Shown: positions 17,218 through 24,358 of the stretch, one piece after another | Layout: each line of letters opens with the position of its first letter | Position numbering within the stretch: position 1 is the first letter of the stretch | Source of the DNA: Halococcus sediminicola | GTDB taxonomy: Archaea > Halobacteriota > Halobacteria > Halobacteriales > Halococcaceae | Reading direction: 5' to 3' | Length of the DNA stretch: 64,000 nucleotides | Assembly: GCF_000755245.1 (NCBI RefSeq) | Contig: NZ_BBMP01000004.1 | Span: 32,736-96,735 of the forward strand | The notes under the pieces: model-generated | Told to the model about the DNA's origin: nothing | Seen by the model: only the letters and a program-made list of their open reading frames with translations | Databases searched by the model: none | Program-made: the position numbers and the translations under genes

Positions 17218-19224
17218 TCATACCACCCCGAAAACGATGAGCGCGAACGTCGGCAACACGACGGCGAACTTCGCGCCCGTGAGCAGGTTGCCGCTGCGGA
17301 TGTAGCCCGCGATGAATCCCGACATAACTCCCTGAATCGTCACCGCGTGGAAAAAGAGCATGCCCATCAGTTCGACGTCGATGCTCGCCCCGAGTCCGGC
17401 CTGCCCGCCCGTACCGCCCGTGTCGAGACCCGCCATCGTATCGAGGAAGTTTACCTTCAGGATGGCCATCACCGCTAGCAGCGTGAAGAACGTCATCACG
17501 ATGATGACGACCTGCATCCGGGCCTGCGAGCGCTGCTCGCGCTCGATGTCGTCCTGGTTCTCGCTGGCGCGCGCCGCCGTCGAGAGCACCTCCGTTATCT
17601 GACTCGACGCTTCCTGGGCCTTGCCGACGACGTTCACCGTGCGCGCGAGCCGCGGGATGTGATATTTGTTGTTGAACTCGACCAGCGCCGTCGTCAGATT
17701 CGTCCCGTAGTTGACTTTCGCGTACATCACCCGAAACTCCTCGGCGAGTCGGCCCGAGGAGGTGTCGGCGACGAGTTTCAGCGACTCCAGGAGGGTCAAT
17801 CCCGTGCTGTTCGCACTCGACAGTTTGCGAAGGTTCTCCGAGAGTTTGCCCGTGATGTGCCGGCGCGTGCGGACGTTCCACTCGTAAAATATGGCCACCG
17901 GCAAGCAGTTCACGTACAGCGGGACGTACACCCAGAGGAAGGTTCCGCCCACGGAGTTTCGGATGAATCCCTCCATCGAAATCGGCGCATTCCCCGAAAC
18001 GACGCCGAAGGCGACCAGCACGACCGACGCTGGGATCGTGAGCGCGAGCACCGCGAGCGGATAATCGCGGAAGAAGTAGTGGGGCTTCGTGAGTAGCTCC
18101 GCCGTCCGATAGGTCCCCTCACGGCTTTCGATGCGGTCGAAGATCCTATGTGTACCGACGTAGCGCTCGACGAGTCCGAGATCGGCAATGCGTTCGATCC
18201 CCGTCATCGTTTCCCGGTCGTCGCCTCCCTCGGGACGGAGATAGCCGTCGCCGACCTCGTCCTGTTTGACCGTCGAGACTAATACTGTGAAGCCAATGCC
18301 GATGAGCGGGATCAGTCCGTAGACGGTCATGTAGAGGAGCGCAGTCTGTGAGCCGCCGATCATGCTCATCACGACGAGAATGATGATGAGCAGAAGCGGG
18401 AACACCGAGAGCGTAATGTACATCTCACCGAAGAGTTCGAGCGTTTCGAGCACCAACGACTGCTCCTGTTTGGTGGTTCGGAGGTGTTTGTCCTTCTTGT
18501 CGCTCAGAAAGTCAGTCATGTCCCCACCCGAATCGATGATCGAGAGCATGTCCGTCAGAAACTGGCTCAGCTCCTCGCTCGGCGTTCTGAGCGCTTGCTT
18601 TCTGATGGCCGTTCGATAATCGGTGTCGAAGTATTCGGTTTCGAGGTGGATGCTCTCGAACTCCTTTGCCACCGCACCGTACGTGTCGTCGGCGCGCGCC
18701 ATCGCCTCGAAAATTTCGAGTTGGTTCAACCCGCCAATCGACAGCGCGTACATGAACGAGACCGAATCGGCTAGTAACATATTGATCTCGCGCTTGCGCG
18801 AACTCGCCCGGAAGTAGGGGACGGCGACGAGCGCGCCGAACCCAGCGACGAACCCGACCAATCCACAGACCAGCCCCGAGAGCAAGACGAGCAGCGGTAT
18901 CTTCACCACCTCGAAGACCTCCAACAGGGGACCGCGAAGCAGCCGGATGTCGGTGAGTTTCGGCGTGCCAGTCACGAACAGTTCGACGAGCGCATAGCCC
19001 GACAGCGTGGCGACCACCCACAGCACCGCGCCGGCGACGACGCCGACTGCGAGCGCCCGCGAGAGATACATCTCCACCGTGTCGGGCATGCGCGCCGCGG
19101 CCAGTTTGCGCTCCATGTCGTCGACGAAATCGCCGTCCTCGTCGAACAGCAATCGATAGAGCGGGTAGAACCGGTCGCCGAGCGTCCGCGACCGGTTCCC
19201 GAATCCATCGGCCCCGTAGCTCAC
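17218..19224 (-). CDS. pilC: Archaeal type IV pilus platform membrane protein PilC (TadC/FlaJ family)
   Basis: The 668-residue protein begins with GTG overlapping the pilB stop by 4 bp. It contains two T2SF-type membrane halves: a first module with GGLNQLEIFEAMARADDTYG and a second with TGLTLLESLKLVADTSSGRL, each followed by hydrophobic helices. This duplicated F-domain layout is typical of archaeal TadC/FlaJ-family assembly platforms. Membrane segments cluster at about residues 55-85, 100-150, 275-330, 375-440 and 570-665. It would anchor the PilB ATPase and drive pilin assembly. Because it lies downstream of the interrupted pilB gene, its expression may be reduced by polarity. Confidence 0.92.
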   Translation of the reverse strand: MSYGADGFGNRSRTLGDRFYPLYRLLFDEDGDFVDDMERKLAAARMPDTVEMYLSRALAVGVVAGAVLWVVATLSGYALVELFVTGTPKLTDIRLLRGPLLEVFEVVKIPLLVLLSGLVCGLVGFVAGFGALVAVPYFRASSRKREINMLLADSVSFMYALSIGGLNQLEIFEAMARADDTYGAVAKEFESIHLETEYFDTDYRTAIRKQALRTPSEELSQFLTDMLSIIDSGGDMTDFLSDKKDKHLRTTKQEQSLVLETLELFGEMYITLSVFPLLLIIILVVMSMIGGSQTALLYMTVYGLIPLIGIGFTVLVSTVKQDEVGDGYLRPEGGDDRETMTGIERIADLGLVERYVGTHRIFDRIESREGTYRTAELLTKPHYFFRDYPLAVLALTIPASVVLVAFGVVSGNAPISMEGFIRNSVGGTFLWVYVPLYVNCLPVAIFYEWNVRTRRHITGKLSENLRKLSSANSTGLTLLESLKLVADTSSGRLAEEFRVMYAKVNYGTNLTTALVEFNNKYHIPRLARTVNVVGKAQEASSQITEVLSTAARASENQDDIEREQRSQARMQVVIIVMTFFTLLAVMAILKVNFLDTMAGLDTGGTGGQAGLGASIDVELMGMLFFHAVTIQGVMSGFIAGYIRSGNLLTGAKFAVVLPTFALIVFGVV

Positions 19225-20345
19225 TCCGCACCACCCTCGTCAGTCATATCGGAGTCGGTTTCGGCTCGTCCGCCGTCGGCAACGGCGGCGGCCAGCCCCG
19301 GCGCTGCCCGCTCGTCGTACTCGTCGAACAGGCGGTCTTCGGCCTCCGCGAGGATCGACGCGGTGTGCTCGCGCAACTCCTCGCTCGGGTCCGGCCGGGG
19401 CACCATCGCCTCCTTCTCGGGGTCGGTGTCGATGAGAACGCTCTCCATCCCCCGGAGGTCGTCGAGGCTTTCCTCCAGTCGGTCGTTGGCGATGAGCGTC
19501 AAAATCGCGTCGGGGTCGTTGATGAACCCCTGCAGTGTGGCGGCGGCCTGCGTGTACGTGTTGAGACCGTGGTCGACGAGGTAGGCGAGCACGACCTTGC
19601 GCCGGAACAGCTCCGACGACAGTCGCTCCTGGCTCCAGCCACGGTCGAACTTGATGTCTTCGAGCGTGCTCGACGTCCCCAGTTTGAGGAAATCGTCGGT
19701 CTCGGCCTGCCACTGATAGACGTCCTGAACGTTGATCTCGTCGTGCTCGGCGTCGTAGTAGTTGATCTCGGTAAGCGCCTTGTTCCGGCGGACCTTCCGG
19801 CCCCGAACCCGGGTTGCGGTCTGGACGCTCACGAGGTCGAGCGCGGTAAACAGCGTCTTCGAGACGTTGATGGGGTCGGTCGTGAAGCGCTTGATGACCT
19901 CGCCCACGTTGTCGGCGTGAAAGGTCGTGAGCGAGGTGTGGCCCGTGCTCATCACCTGAAACAGCGTCCGTCCTTCCTCCCCGCGGATCTCGCCCATCAC
20001 GATGTACTCGGGGCGCTGGCGCAGCGCCGCTTCCAAGAGCTTGAACTCGTCGATATCGCCGGCATCGTCGCCCGTGAACGAGGGGCGGGTAGTCGAGGCG
20101 ACCCAGTTGCGCTGGGGGATTTCGAGTTCTCTGGTGTCCTCGATCGAGACGATCTTCGCCTTGCTCGGGATGAACAGCGAGACGGCGTTCAGACTCGTCG
20201 TCTTGCCCGACGCCGTACCGCCCGCAAAGAGCATCGACTTGTTGTTCTCGATGCAGAGCCAGATGTACGCCATCTCCTCTAGCGAGAACGTGTGCCAGTT
20301 GATGAGGTCGATTGGCGTGAATGGGACGTCCTTGAACTGCCGGAT
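19221..20345 (-). pseudogene. pilB: PilB secretion ATPase, C-terminal part, separated by the integrated element
   Basis: From the repeat at 20335-20345 onward, the frame reads IRQFKDVPFTPIDLINW and continues into the ATPase core: Walker A GGTASGKTT, the Asp-box IEDTRELEIPQRNW, Walker B-like EYIVMGEIRGEEG and the His-box TGHTSLTTFHADN. These belong to the VirB11/PilB hexameric ATPases that power pilus assembly. The N-terminal half is at 26761-27798. The fragment lacks its normal start; an internal ATG at 20273 would exclude the conserved segment before Walker A. Excision at the flanking repeats would join the two parts in frame. As it stands the ATPase is probably inactive. Confidence 0.93.
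20335..20345. repeat. Left attachment core (attL-like), AACTGCCGGAT
   Basis: This is an exact 11-bp match to 26807-26817. On the minus strand it holds the codons for I-R-Q and part of the Phe codon of pilB. The flanking bases differ on the two sides, so the crossover must fall within this core. Confidence 0.88.
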
Positions 20346-20349
20346 ACAA

Positions 20350-20365
20350 ACTTGCTGTTACAGTA
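20350..20365 (+). repeat. Possible left recombinase-arm motif ACTTGC-N4-ACAGTA
   Basis: ACTTGC, four bases, then ACAGTA lies 4 bp inside the left core. The right end has ACTTGC-N3-ACAGTA (26793-26807) inside its core. The pair could be arm sites for the recombinase or an accessory protein. One copy of each is weak evidence. Confidence 0.4.
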
Positions 20366-20393
20366 GAAGTACAGAAAACAGAGAGGGGTAATA

Positions 20394-20591
20394 CTATTTA
20401 TTTTCGATAGGTTGTAAAACGATCTTCTCCAGTTTGGGTTGATCGCACACTACGCACCCAATGGTATCGAGGTTTTGGGCCTCTAATGGGTTCTCAAGCG
20501 TACGAACAGCGCCACAGTTCTGGCACGCCCATAACTCATACTCGTCGCCACTGTCTGTACCCTCGAATGGCATAGGTGTGTCAACGGACAT
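20394..20591 (-). CDS. Small zinc-ribbon protein
   Basis: The 65-residue product (starting MSVDTPMPFE) has two CxxC pairs, C23/C26 and C46/C49, spaced as in zinc ribbons of rubredoxin or DksA-like size. An upstream in-frame Met would give 126 residues, but the added sequence is low in hydrophobic content, so the shorter protein is preferred. It is the first gene inside the left end of the element and points out toward pilB. It could bind nucleic acid or protein. Confidence 0.6.
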   Translation of the reverse strand: MSVDTPMPFEGTDSGDEYELWACQNCGAVRTLENPLEAQNLDTIGCVVCDQPKLEKIVLQPIENK

Positions 20592-20746
20592 ATAACACTT
20601 AAATTTACCTGCCGTACACTCAGCGAGACCGGCCACCACAACTAAGTAATTTGAAACTACATTTGACACGGATGGGCGTATCCCAACTACCGGCCCATCC
20701 ATTGACCGGAACCGCCCGACGTAACCGGGTTCGATCCGAAAAACAC

Positions 20747-20768
20747 TATCACGGCCGGGACCGTGATA
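20747..20768. repeat. Inverted repeat TATCACGG-N6-CCGTGATA
   Basis: This is a perfect 8-bp inverted repeat with a 6-bp spacer, between the zinc-ribbon gene (minus) and the 117-residue gene (plus). With no T-run after it, an operator is as likely as a terminator. Confidence 0.6.
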
Positions 20769-20831
20769 CCCCACAAATCGGGGAATAGGAGGATTGAGGT
20801 ACGGTCAAAGATATGAAAACAGGACAGCCGT

Positions 20832-20842
20832 GAAATACTTAA
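20832..20842 (+). promoter_or_regulatory. TATA-type promoter GAAATACTTAA
   Basis: The box is centred about 32 bp before the ATG at 20870. That spacing predicts a leaderless or nearly leaderless mRNA, common in haloarchaea. No Shine-Dalgarno sequence is seen. Confidence 0.5.
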
Positions 20843-20869
20843 CCTCCGTACAGTTGATAGACTCACACT

Positions 20870-21223
20870 ATGAATCAAATTGACATTGCTGTCGAATGTA
20901 ACCGACGAGAATTATCTGTCCGGGATTTCATTGAACCAGATGGGAACCGGCTATCTACGGGAATGACTAATCAAATATCTAATGATTGTGAAATCGAGTA
21001 CAAAGGTACCATGATGTATAAGGGAGTTGACACTCCGGAAGTACTCGAATTTGTCCTGAACGTCGGTAGCGACGTATCGAAAGGAATCCTCGGTGCTTGG
21101 CTGTACGACCAACTCAAAGGGGCCGAAAATTCACGGCTGTACGTAGATGGGGAGCTTGTTTCAGTTCAAAAGGACAGAATACAGAACAGACTGGATGAGC
21201 TATTAGAGGAAGAAAACGAATAG
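20870..21223 (+). CDS. Hypothetical element protein, 117 residues
   Basis: The ORF has a clean ATG start preceded by a TATA-type box and no leader. The sequence has no recognisable domain; residues 48-78 form a helical region containing VLNVGSDVSKGILGAWLYDQL, and the C-terminus is acidic (LDELLEEENE). Codon use is more AT-rich than in host genes, as for the rest of the element. It is transcribed away from the zinc-ribbon gene. A DNA-binding or host-interaction role is possible but not shown. Confidence 0.75.
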   Translation: MNQIDIAVECNRRELSVRDFIEPDGNRLSTGMTNQISNDCEIEYKGTMMYKGVDTPEVLEFVLNVGSDVSKGILGAWLYDQLKGAENSRLYVDGELVSVQKDRIQNRLDELLEEENE

Positions 21224-21233
21224 TCCGGGCGAC

Positions 21234-21356
21234 CTATCGAGTGCGCCCGTCGGTCCACCGAGAACAGTTCGGGCACCTGTATAGGTTGCCCGCATTGAGT
21301 GGGGTCGTCGGCACGTTGTCGGGGTCGAACGACTCACCGCAGTGTTCGCACTTCAT
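21234..21356 (-). CDS. Very small zinc-finger protein, 40 residues
   Basis: The protein, starting MKCEHCGESF, holds a first CxxC pair (C3/C6) and a second (C28/C31), a compact treble-clef or zinc-ribbon spacing. Its ATG follows directly after the TAA of the SWIM-domain gene (CTAAATG), so it is translationally coupled and probably a partner. Both are on the minus strand. Tiny Zn-finger proteins of this kind are common in haloarchaea, often as regulators, but the function here is unknown. Confidence 0.72.
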   Translation of the reverse strand: MKCEHCGESFDPDNVPTTPLNAGNLYRCPNCSRWTDGRTR

Positions 21357-21737
21357 TTAGGGTTCCGGGACATGGCGGGGATCCTCCGGTGGGAGGAACC
21401 GACGTTCGTCTATATCGTTCTCGTCGTCGGTCTCGTCGTCGGTCTCGACTTGACCCCCGTCCGTGGCGACCGGGTTCCGTGCTGCCGTAGCGGTGGCCCG
21501 TGCTGCCGAACGGAGCGCACCGTCCGCCCGAATAGCATCCGTGTGGTAACAGTGGCCGTGGTGCGTCCATCCTTTGCACGTGCACTTGTCGATGGTCCCG
21601 TCCGTCGAGACGTGGACCGAGTGCGCGTCACCGCTGCCGAGTGGGGACCAACAGTTGATGACCCCGTTTGCGCACAGAGTGGTCTCAAGAGCGATACCTT
21701 TTTTCGCTGTCCGCGTGTTGATTTTGTCGTCCGTCAT
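21357..21737 (-). CDS. SWIM-type zinc-finger protein
   Basis: The 126-residue protein has a complete SWIM motif: C52-x-C54 and C63-x-H65 (CTCKGWTHHGHCYH), a zinc fold that binds DNA or proteins. It precedes the 40-residue zinc-finger gene with immediate stop/start coupling. A variable acidic tail (TDDETDDENDIDERR) follows. The leader region carries two back-to-back hairpins (21759-21790). SWIM proteins occur in mobile elements and in DNA-repair or recombination contexts, so an element regulator is plausible. Confidence 0.75.
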   Translation of the reverse strand: MTDDKINTRTAKKGIALETTLCANGVINCWSPLGSGDAHSVHVSTDGTIDKCTCKGWTHHGHCYHTDAIRADGALRSAARATATAARNPVATDGGQVETDDETDDENDIDERRFLPPEDPRHVPEP

Positions 21738-21758
21738 GGTCTGGCGGACACCGAAGGG

Positions 21759-21790
21759 CCGTGTATCAGCACGGTCCTTTTCCGAAGGAC
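21759..21790 (-). promoter_or_regulatory. Two adjacent hairpins in the SWIM-gene leader
   Basis: On the plus strand CCGTG/CACGG (loop TATCAG) at 21759-21774 abuts GTCCTT/AAGGAC at 21774-21790. On the minus transcript they fall between the predicted start (about 21808, from the GGTTTTAAGG box at 21831-21840) and the ATG at 21737. A structured 5' leader could regulate translation or transcript stability. Confidence 0.4.
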
Positions 21791-21970
21791 TGCGCCCCTC
21801 AGTGTCTATTATACCCTATGAGCTACGGGTCCTTAAAACCGTCGTTCGCGTTCAACCAACATAGAACCGTAATTATATCAAAGTTAATCCTACTCGAAAA
21901 CTCACGGACGCAACCGCAACCGCCATGGATGGGACCGCCACGGGAGAGGACCGCAGAACTTGTCAAGTAA

Positions 21971-21985
21971 CCGAAAGACTTAAAT
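21971..21985 (+). promoter_or_regulatory. Promoter module copy 1 (CCGAAAGACTTAAAT)
   Basis: A BRE-like CCGAAAG is joined to a TATA-like ACTTAAAT. It differs by one base from the copies at 23116-23130 (minus) and 23923-23937 (plus). Predicted initiation is near 22005, directly before a hairpin-rich stretch with no convincing ORF. Confidence 0.55.
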
Positions 21986-22004
21986 GTTTGGAAGTAATAG
22001 TATT

Positions 22005-22165
22005 GATACTGTCAAACGCGACAGCTACCTTCCTTGCGGTCAACTCATACCATAGGGTCGAACGGTTACTTATCCGTTCGACATTTCAATATCCGGATAG
22101 ACCTATCTATGTCACCCGACCGGCTTCCGGTCTCGACCACCGCCGTCCCAACCGGGTTACGGTTT
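22005..22165 (+). ncRNA. Candidate structured RNA A of the element
   Basis: Downstream of promoter copy 1, several perfect stems follow in order. CTGTC/GACAG lies at 22009-22024. A 9-bp stem GTCGAACGG/CCGTTCGAC with an 8-nt loop lies at 22057-22082. TATCCGGATA is self-complementary at 22090-22099, GACCGG/CCGGTC with a 3-nt loop is at 22118-22132, and the conserved segment is at 22135-22165. That last segment recurs at 23395-23426 (about 28 of 32 positions match). No plausible ORF covers the stretch. The strand, ends and function are inferred from promoter position and structure only. Confidence 0.4.
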
Positions 22166-22196
22166 GAGGGGGAGAGAACGTCATGGGGGGACGTGG

Positions 22197-22457
22197 CTAC
22201 TCGGTCGAAAGGCGCTCGGCGAGACTGGGACCGTCGTCGGAAGGGATCTCGGTCAGCACACAATCGGGGCAAGGTTCGGCCGGACTGGTGGTTAGTGCGA
22301 CCCGTTCGACGGTCTCGGTCTCGAAGGCACCACAGCTGCAACTAAGAGACCGATGGAAGTGTCCGTCCGCCACGAATACTGTTGCGCCCGGACAGGCTAT
22401 GTACTGTTGCATTAGCGACGTTCGGCCGGAATAGAAAACGTGTGGACGAATAGGCAT
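22197..22457 (-). CDS. Small Cys-rich hypothetical protein
   Basis: The 86-residue product (starting MPIRPHVFYS) has C22, a CxC pair (C40/C42) and a CxxC pair (C63/C66), consistent with one zinc site. A longer frame extends upstream, but the added 51 residues have no recognisable features, so the inner ATG is preferred. A TATA-like segment is about 50 bp upstream. It points toward the structured RNA A, which is on the opposite strand. Function is unknown. Confidence 0.6.
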   Translation of the reverse strand: MPIRPHVFYSGRTSLMQQYIACPGATVFVADGHFHRSLSCSCGAFETETVERVALTTSPAEPCPDCVLTEIPSDDGPSLAERLSTE

Positions 22458-22618
22458 GTTCGTCCGAAGCGGGGGAAGTGTACCAGTACCGCATTGTGGA
22501 GGACCAATTAAGGCCGGTCTGAAGGCTGGTACAGTTATCCGTATGCACTCTATGCGTATAAACTTTTCGGTGGTCATTAGTAGCACCATATAGTTGATAC
22601 TACAGAACAAAAATAGTT

Positions 22619-22921
22619 CTATCCGAATGAAGATAGTTCTGGCCGACGATGAATTACCTCGGGGCGAATGATATTATTGCCACCGGACCAGTCCGTGCCG
22701 GTCGGATGAGAACTGTTAACGTGCTCCCTGAATGTAATTAGTCTGTCCGAAAAAGACGCCCCGATGTATTCGGGTGAACGGTGTTCCGTTCCGGCCAGAA
22801 CCGTACTGTTCTGCCGGACACCGTCCGACCTTTTGCGGATGGATCTACTCCTACAGCAATAGTTCGGCGCTTTTTCTTCCGGACCTGTCCCACTCTTGTC
22901 GGTGAGTAGTTTGTCCTCCAT
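22619..22921 (-). CDS. Possible small ORF with structured leader, doubtful
   Basis: A 100-residue frame begins MEDKLLTDKSGTG after GGGGAGAAGAAATC, in which GGAG is a reasonable ribosome-binding site. Upstream on the same transcript are the hairpin GGACCCC/GGGGTCC (22943-22960) and promoter copy 2 (23116-23130). The residue order is unusual, with basic patches (SRSIRKRSDGVRQ) and no domain, so coding status is uncertain. It may instead be noncoding. Confidence 0.3.
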   Translation of the reverse strand: MEDKLLTDKSGTGPEEKAPNYCCRSRSIRKRSDGVRQNSTVLAGTEHRSPEYIGASFSDRLITFREHVNSSHPTGTDWSGGNNIIRPEVIHRRPELSSFG

Positions 22922-22942
22922 GATTTCTTCTCCCCTTAGACC

Positions 22943-22960
22943 GGACCCCCTCTGGGGTCC
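22943..22960 (-). repeat. Perfect 7-bp hairpin GGACCCC/GGGGTCC before a GGAG motif
   Basis: A 7-bp stem with loop CTCT (plus-strand reading). On the minus strand it lies 6 nt before the GGGGAG segment of the doubtful 100-residue ORF, so it could mask its ribosome-binding site or act as a terminator. Confidence 0.5.
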
Positions 22961-23115
22961 CTCCTGTGCGGTAGGAGAATACTTTCTGGAGAACCTGATG
23001 GTTCGTTAGAATAACGCCGACATACTACTGAGGGAGTACAGCTTAACTATTGCTGTTGACCTTGCCTATTGGTCCTCCCCCGCTTTTGACGACACCCAAC
23101 TTTAGTTGGCCAGAT

Positions 23116-23130
23116 ACTTAAGTCTTTCGG
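23116..23130 (-). promoter_or_regulatory. Promoter module copy 2 (CCGAAAGACTTAAGT, minus strand)
   Basis: The reverse complement of this stretch is identical to 23923-23937. Predicted initiation is near 23092 on the minus strand, giving a leader of about 170 nt before the doubtful ORF at 22921, with the 22943-22960 hairpin inside it. Confidence 0.55.
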
Positions 23131-23292
23131 CGAACGGAGGCCTTGGTACGTAACGCGGTGGTTTTCCATATTATTCTCGTAACTTATGATCATACTTACT
23201 CCCCATTTATTTGCCAAATACTTACCACTAATAACTTATGAGTAACGTACGTGAATAATCTGCATAGATATAAACCTGTCGCGCGAAGTCCC

Positions 23293-23307
23293 CATATATA
23301 CTTAAAG
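23293..23307 (+). promoter_or_regulatory. TATA-like promoter before candidate RNA B
   Basis: CATATATACTTAAAG contains a strong archaeal TATA-like core. Initiation would fall near 23330, at the start of a run of consecutive hairpins. Confidence 0.5.
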
Positions 23308-23329
23308 GGCAGGCACTTGCAAGTACCGA

Positions 23330-23426
23330 AAGGCTTTTATAGCCTGAACCCTTCACCTTTAGTGAAGAGAGTACACCCATACTCTCGACTTTCTGACCAC
23401 TGCCGTACCCATCCGGGTCACGGTTT
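23330..23426 (+). ncRNA. Candidate structured RNA B of the element
   Basis: Directly after the TATA-like box come consecutive stems: AGGCT/AGCCT (loop TTTAT) at 23331-23345, CTTCAC/GTGAAG (loop CTTTA) at 23351-23367 and GAGAGT/ACTCTC (8-nt loop) at 23367-23386. The segment at 23395-23426 related to RNA A follows. A self-complementary ACTTGCAAGT is at 23315-23324. The arrangement of several hairpins followed by the shared segment is like candidate A, although stem sequences differ. The end may be at the terminator near 23750. Function is unknown. Confidence 0.42.
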
Positions 23427-23714
23427 ACTAATGTCCGTCAGCGCCCGCTGTGTCTCACAGGATGGATACCCCTACCGAGAGAACGAAACGTGCTCACGGG
23501 CCAATCAGGTGCCTTCTCGGCAATGTGAGTAGGTCGGCGGGACTCGGCACCTATCCGACCGCATCTATTCTTTTCTGGTCGTACTTGACTGTATTTATCC
23601 GGACATCGAACGATCCTCTCGGACCTATTATCTCGGTCGATGGCTTCGGATGGAAATAGTGTTGGTTCTGTGGTAGTTCTTTTGTTTCGGGCGAGTAGTG
23701 GCGTACGTATGTAT

Positions 23715-23750
23715 GACACGGTTCTGCCCGAACGTGTCAAGAAGTTTTTT
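23715..23750 (+). terminator. Hairpin with following T-run
   Basis: GACACGGTTC, loop TGCCC, then GAACGTGTC form a stem with one bulged G (23715-23738). A six-T run lies at 23745-23750. This fits an intrinsic-terminator-like site for plus-strand transcripts from the candidate RNA B promoter. Confidence 0.5.
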
Positions 23751-23770
23751 AAAATAATTATATATAGAAA

Positions 23771-23786
23771 ACTCTATATATAGAGT
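23771..23786. repeat. 16-bp perfect palindrome ACTCTATATATAGAGT
   Basis: It is symmetrical and has no spacer, and lies in a very AT-rich stretch. It is a candidate operator or protein-binding site in the element's noncoding region. Confidence 0.6.
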
Positions 23787-23922
23787 GGGTACATCGACTG
23801 AGAAAATCCAGAGTGATTTCTGTCCAAAATTTCGGCTCCTATAGCCGGGTCGGTGAGACCCTTATTCGTTCCGGCGAGAGGGTTCTATTCTTGTAATAGT
23901 AAATAAAAATAACTATAGACAA

Positions 23923-23937
23923 CCGAAAGACTTAAGT
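23923..23937 (+). promoter_or_regulatory. Promoter module copy 3 (CCGAAAGACTTAAGT)
   Basis: Identical to the minus-strand copy at 23116-23130. Its TATA part is centred about 28 bp before the ATG at 23962, so a leaderless transcript could start at that codon. It also lies upstream of the four-gene small-protein operon. Confidence 0.55.
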
Positions 23938-23961
23938 AGTTGGGACTATTACAAATTAGAC

Positions 23962-24033
23962 ATGGGGGGACCTCCCCTCATTAAACGCCGATTCCGACGA
24001 CGACCTCGACATCTATCCAGATCGTGTCATTAG
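23962..24033 (+). CDS. Possible 23-residue basic leaderless peptide, doubtful
   Basis: An ATG begins where initiation from promoter copy 3 is expected and encodes MGGPPLIKRRFRRRPRHLSR plus three residues, which is very Arg-rich. It may be a leader peptide or chance. A hairpin of GGGG/CCCC covers its first codons. Listed for its promoter position rather than homology. Confidence 0.25.
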   Translation: MGGPPLIKRRFRRRPRHLSRSCH

Positions 24034-24169
24034 GTCGTTCGGACTTGAAGCGTCTGAAATGGGCCGAGGCTCAAGGCCTCTTGACAAAGGAGCACGGCAT
24101 GGGGGTCGGCCGAGAACGACCCTCCAATTCCGGCCGGTTCCGGGCAACTGGGACCGGTCCTGTCGCAAC

Positions 24170-24358
24170 ATGCCAGATATTACAACCGTAGAAATCCGAA
24201 GGGACTCACGCGAGCGCCTACGCTCCATCCAGCAAATCAGGGGCGACAATGCAACACACGATACACTCTATTTTCTGTTAGAGAATGTAGAAATACAGCC
24301 GCAATCAGCAGATAGTCCGGAAACATCCGGTATTATTGTGGAGAACTACAACAAATGA
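24170..24358 (+). CDS. Ribbon-helix-helix-like small protein
   Basis: The 62-residue product starts MPDITTVEIRRDS. A beta-strand-like TTVEI followed by helical RERLRSIQQIRG and a second helix HDTLYFLLENVE resembles a ribbon-helix-helix DNA-binding fold. The start is chosen at the inner ATG because the longer frame adds 37 low-complexity residues. Its stop overlaps the next start by 4 bp. It heads an operon of four small genes in the element, likely regulators or antitoxin-like proteins. Confidence 0.65.
   Translation: MPDITTVEIRRDSRERLRSIQQIRGDNATHDTLYFLLENVEIQPQSADSPETSGIIVENYNK

Larger units (their letters stand above)
22458..23961. other. Low-GC, hairpin-dense region with few credible genes
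   Basis: About 1.5 kb of the element between the Cys-rich gene and the 23-residue ORF. It holds a possible 100-residue ORF on the minus strand, two copies of the repeated promoter module at or near its edges, candidate RNA B, a terminator-like hairpin and a 16-bp palindrome. I could not find iteron arrays or a replication initiator gene. It may be a regulatory or noncoding-RNA region, or contain the element's origin. Confidence 0.6.

Noticed and set aside
20592-20774. An N-terminal extension of the small zinc-ribbon protein.
   Set aside because: The added 61 residues overlap an inverted repeat and show no conserved pattern; the inner ATG gives the compact Zn protein.
21761-21970. A 69-residue plus-strand frame in the SWIM-gene leader.
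   Set aside because: It covers the opposite-strand hairpins and promoter, has no domain and no ribosome-binding site.
23251-23532. A 93-residue plus-strand frame starting GTG within the hairpin region.
   Set aside because: It overlaps candidate RNA B and the TATA-like box, has no ribosome-binding site, and its sequence lacks any domain or normal acidic haloarchaeal composition.
23438-23740. A 100-residue minus-strand frame opposite candidate RNA B's downstream region.
   Set aside because: It runs through the terminator-like hairpin, is very basic and has no recognisable fold. I kept it as noncoding.
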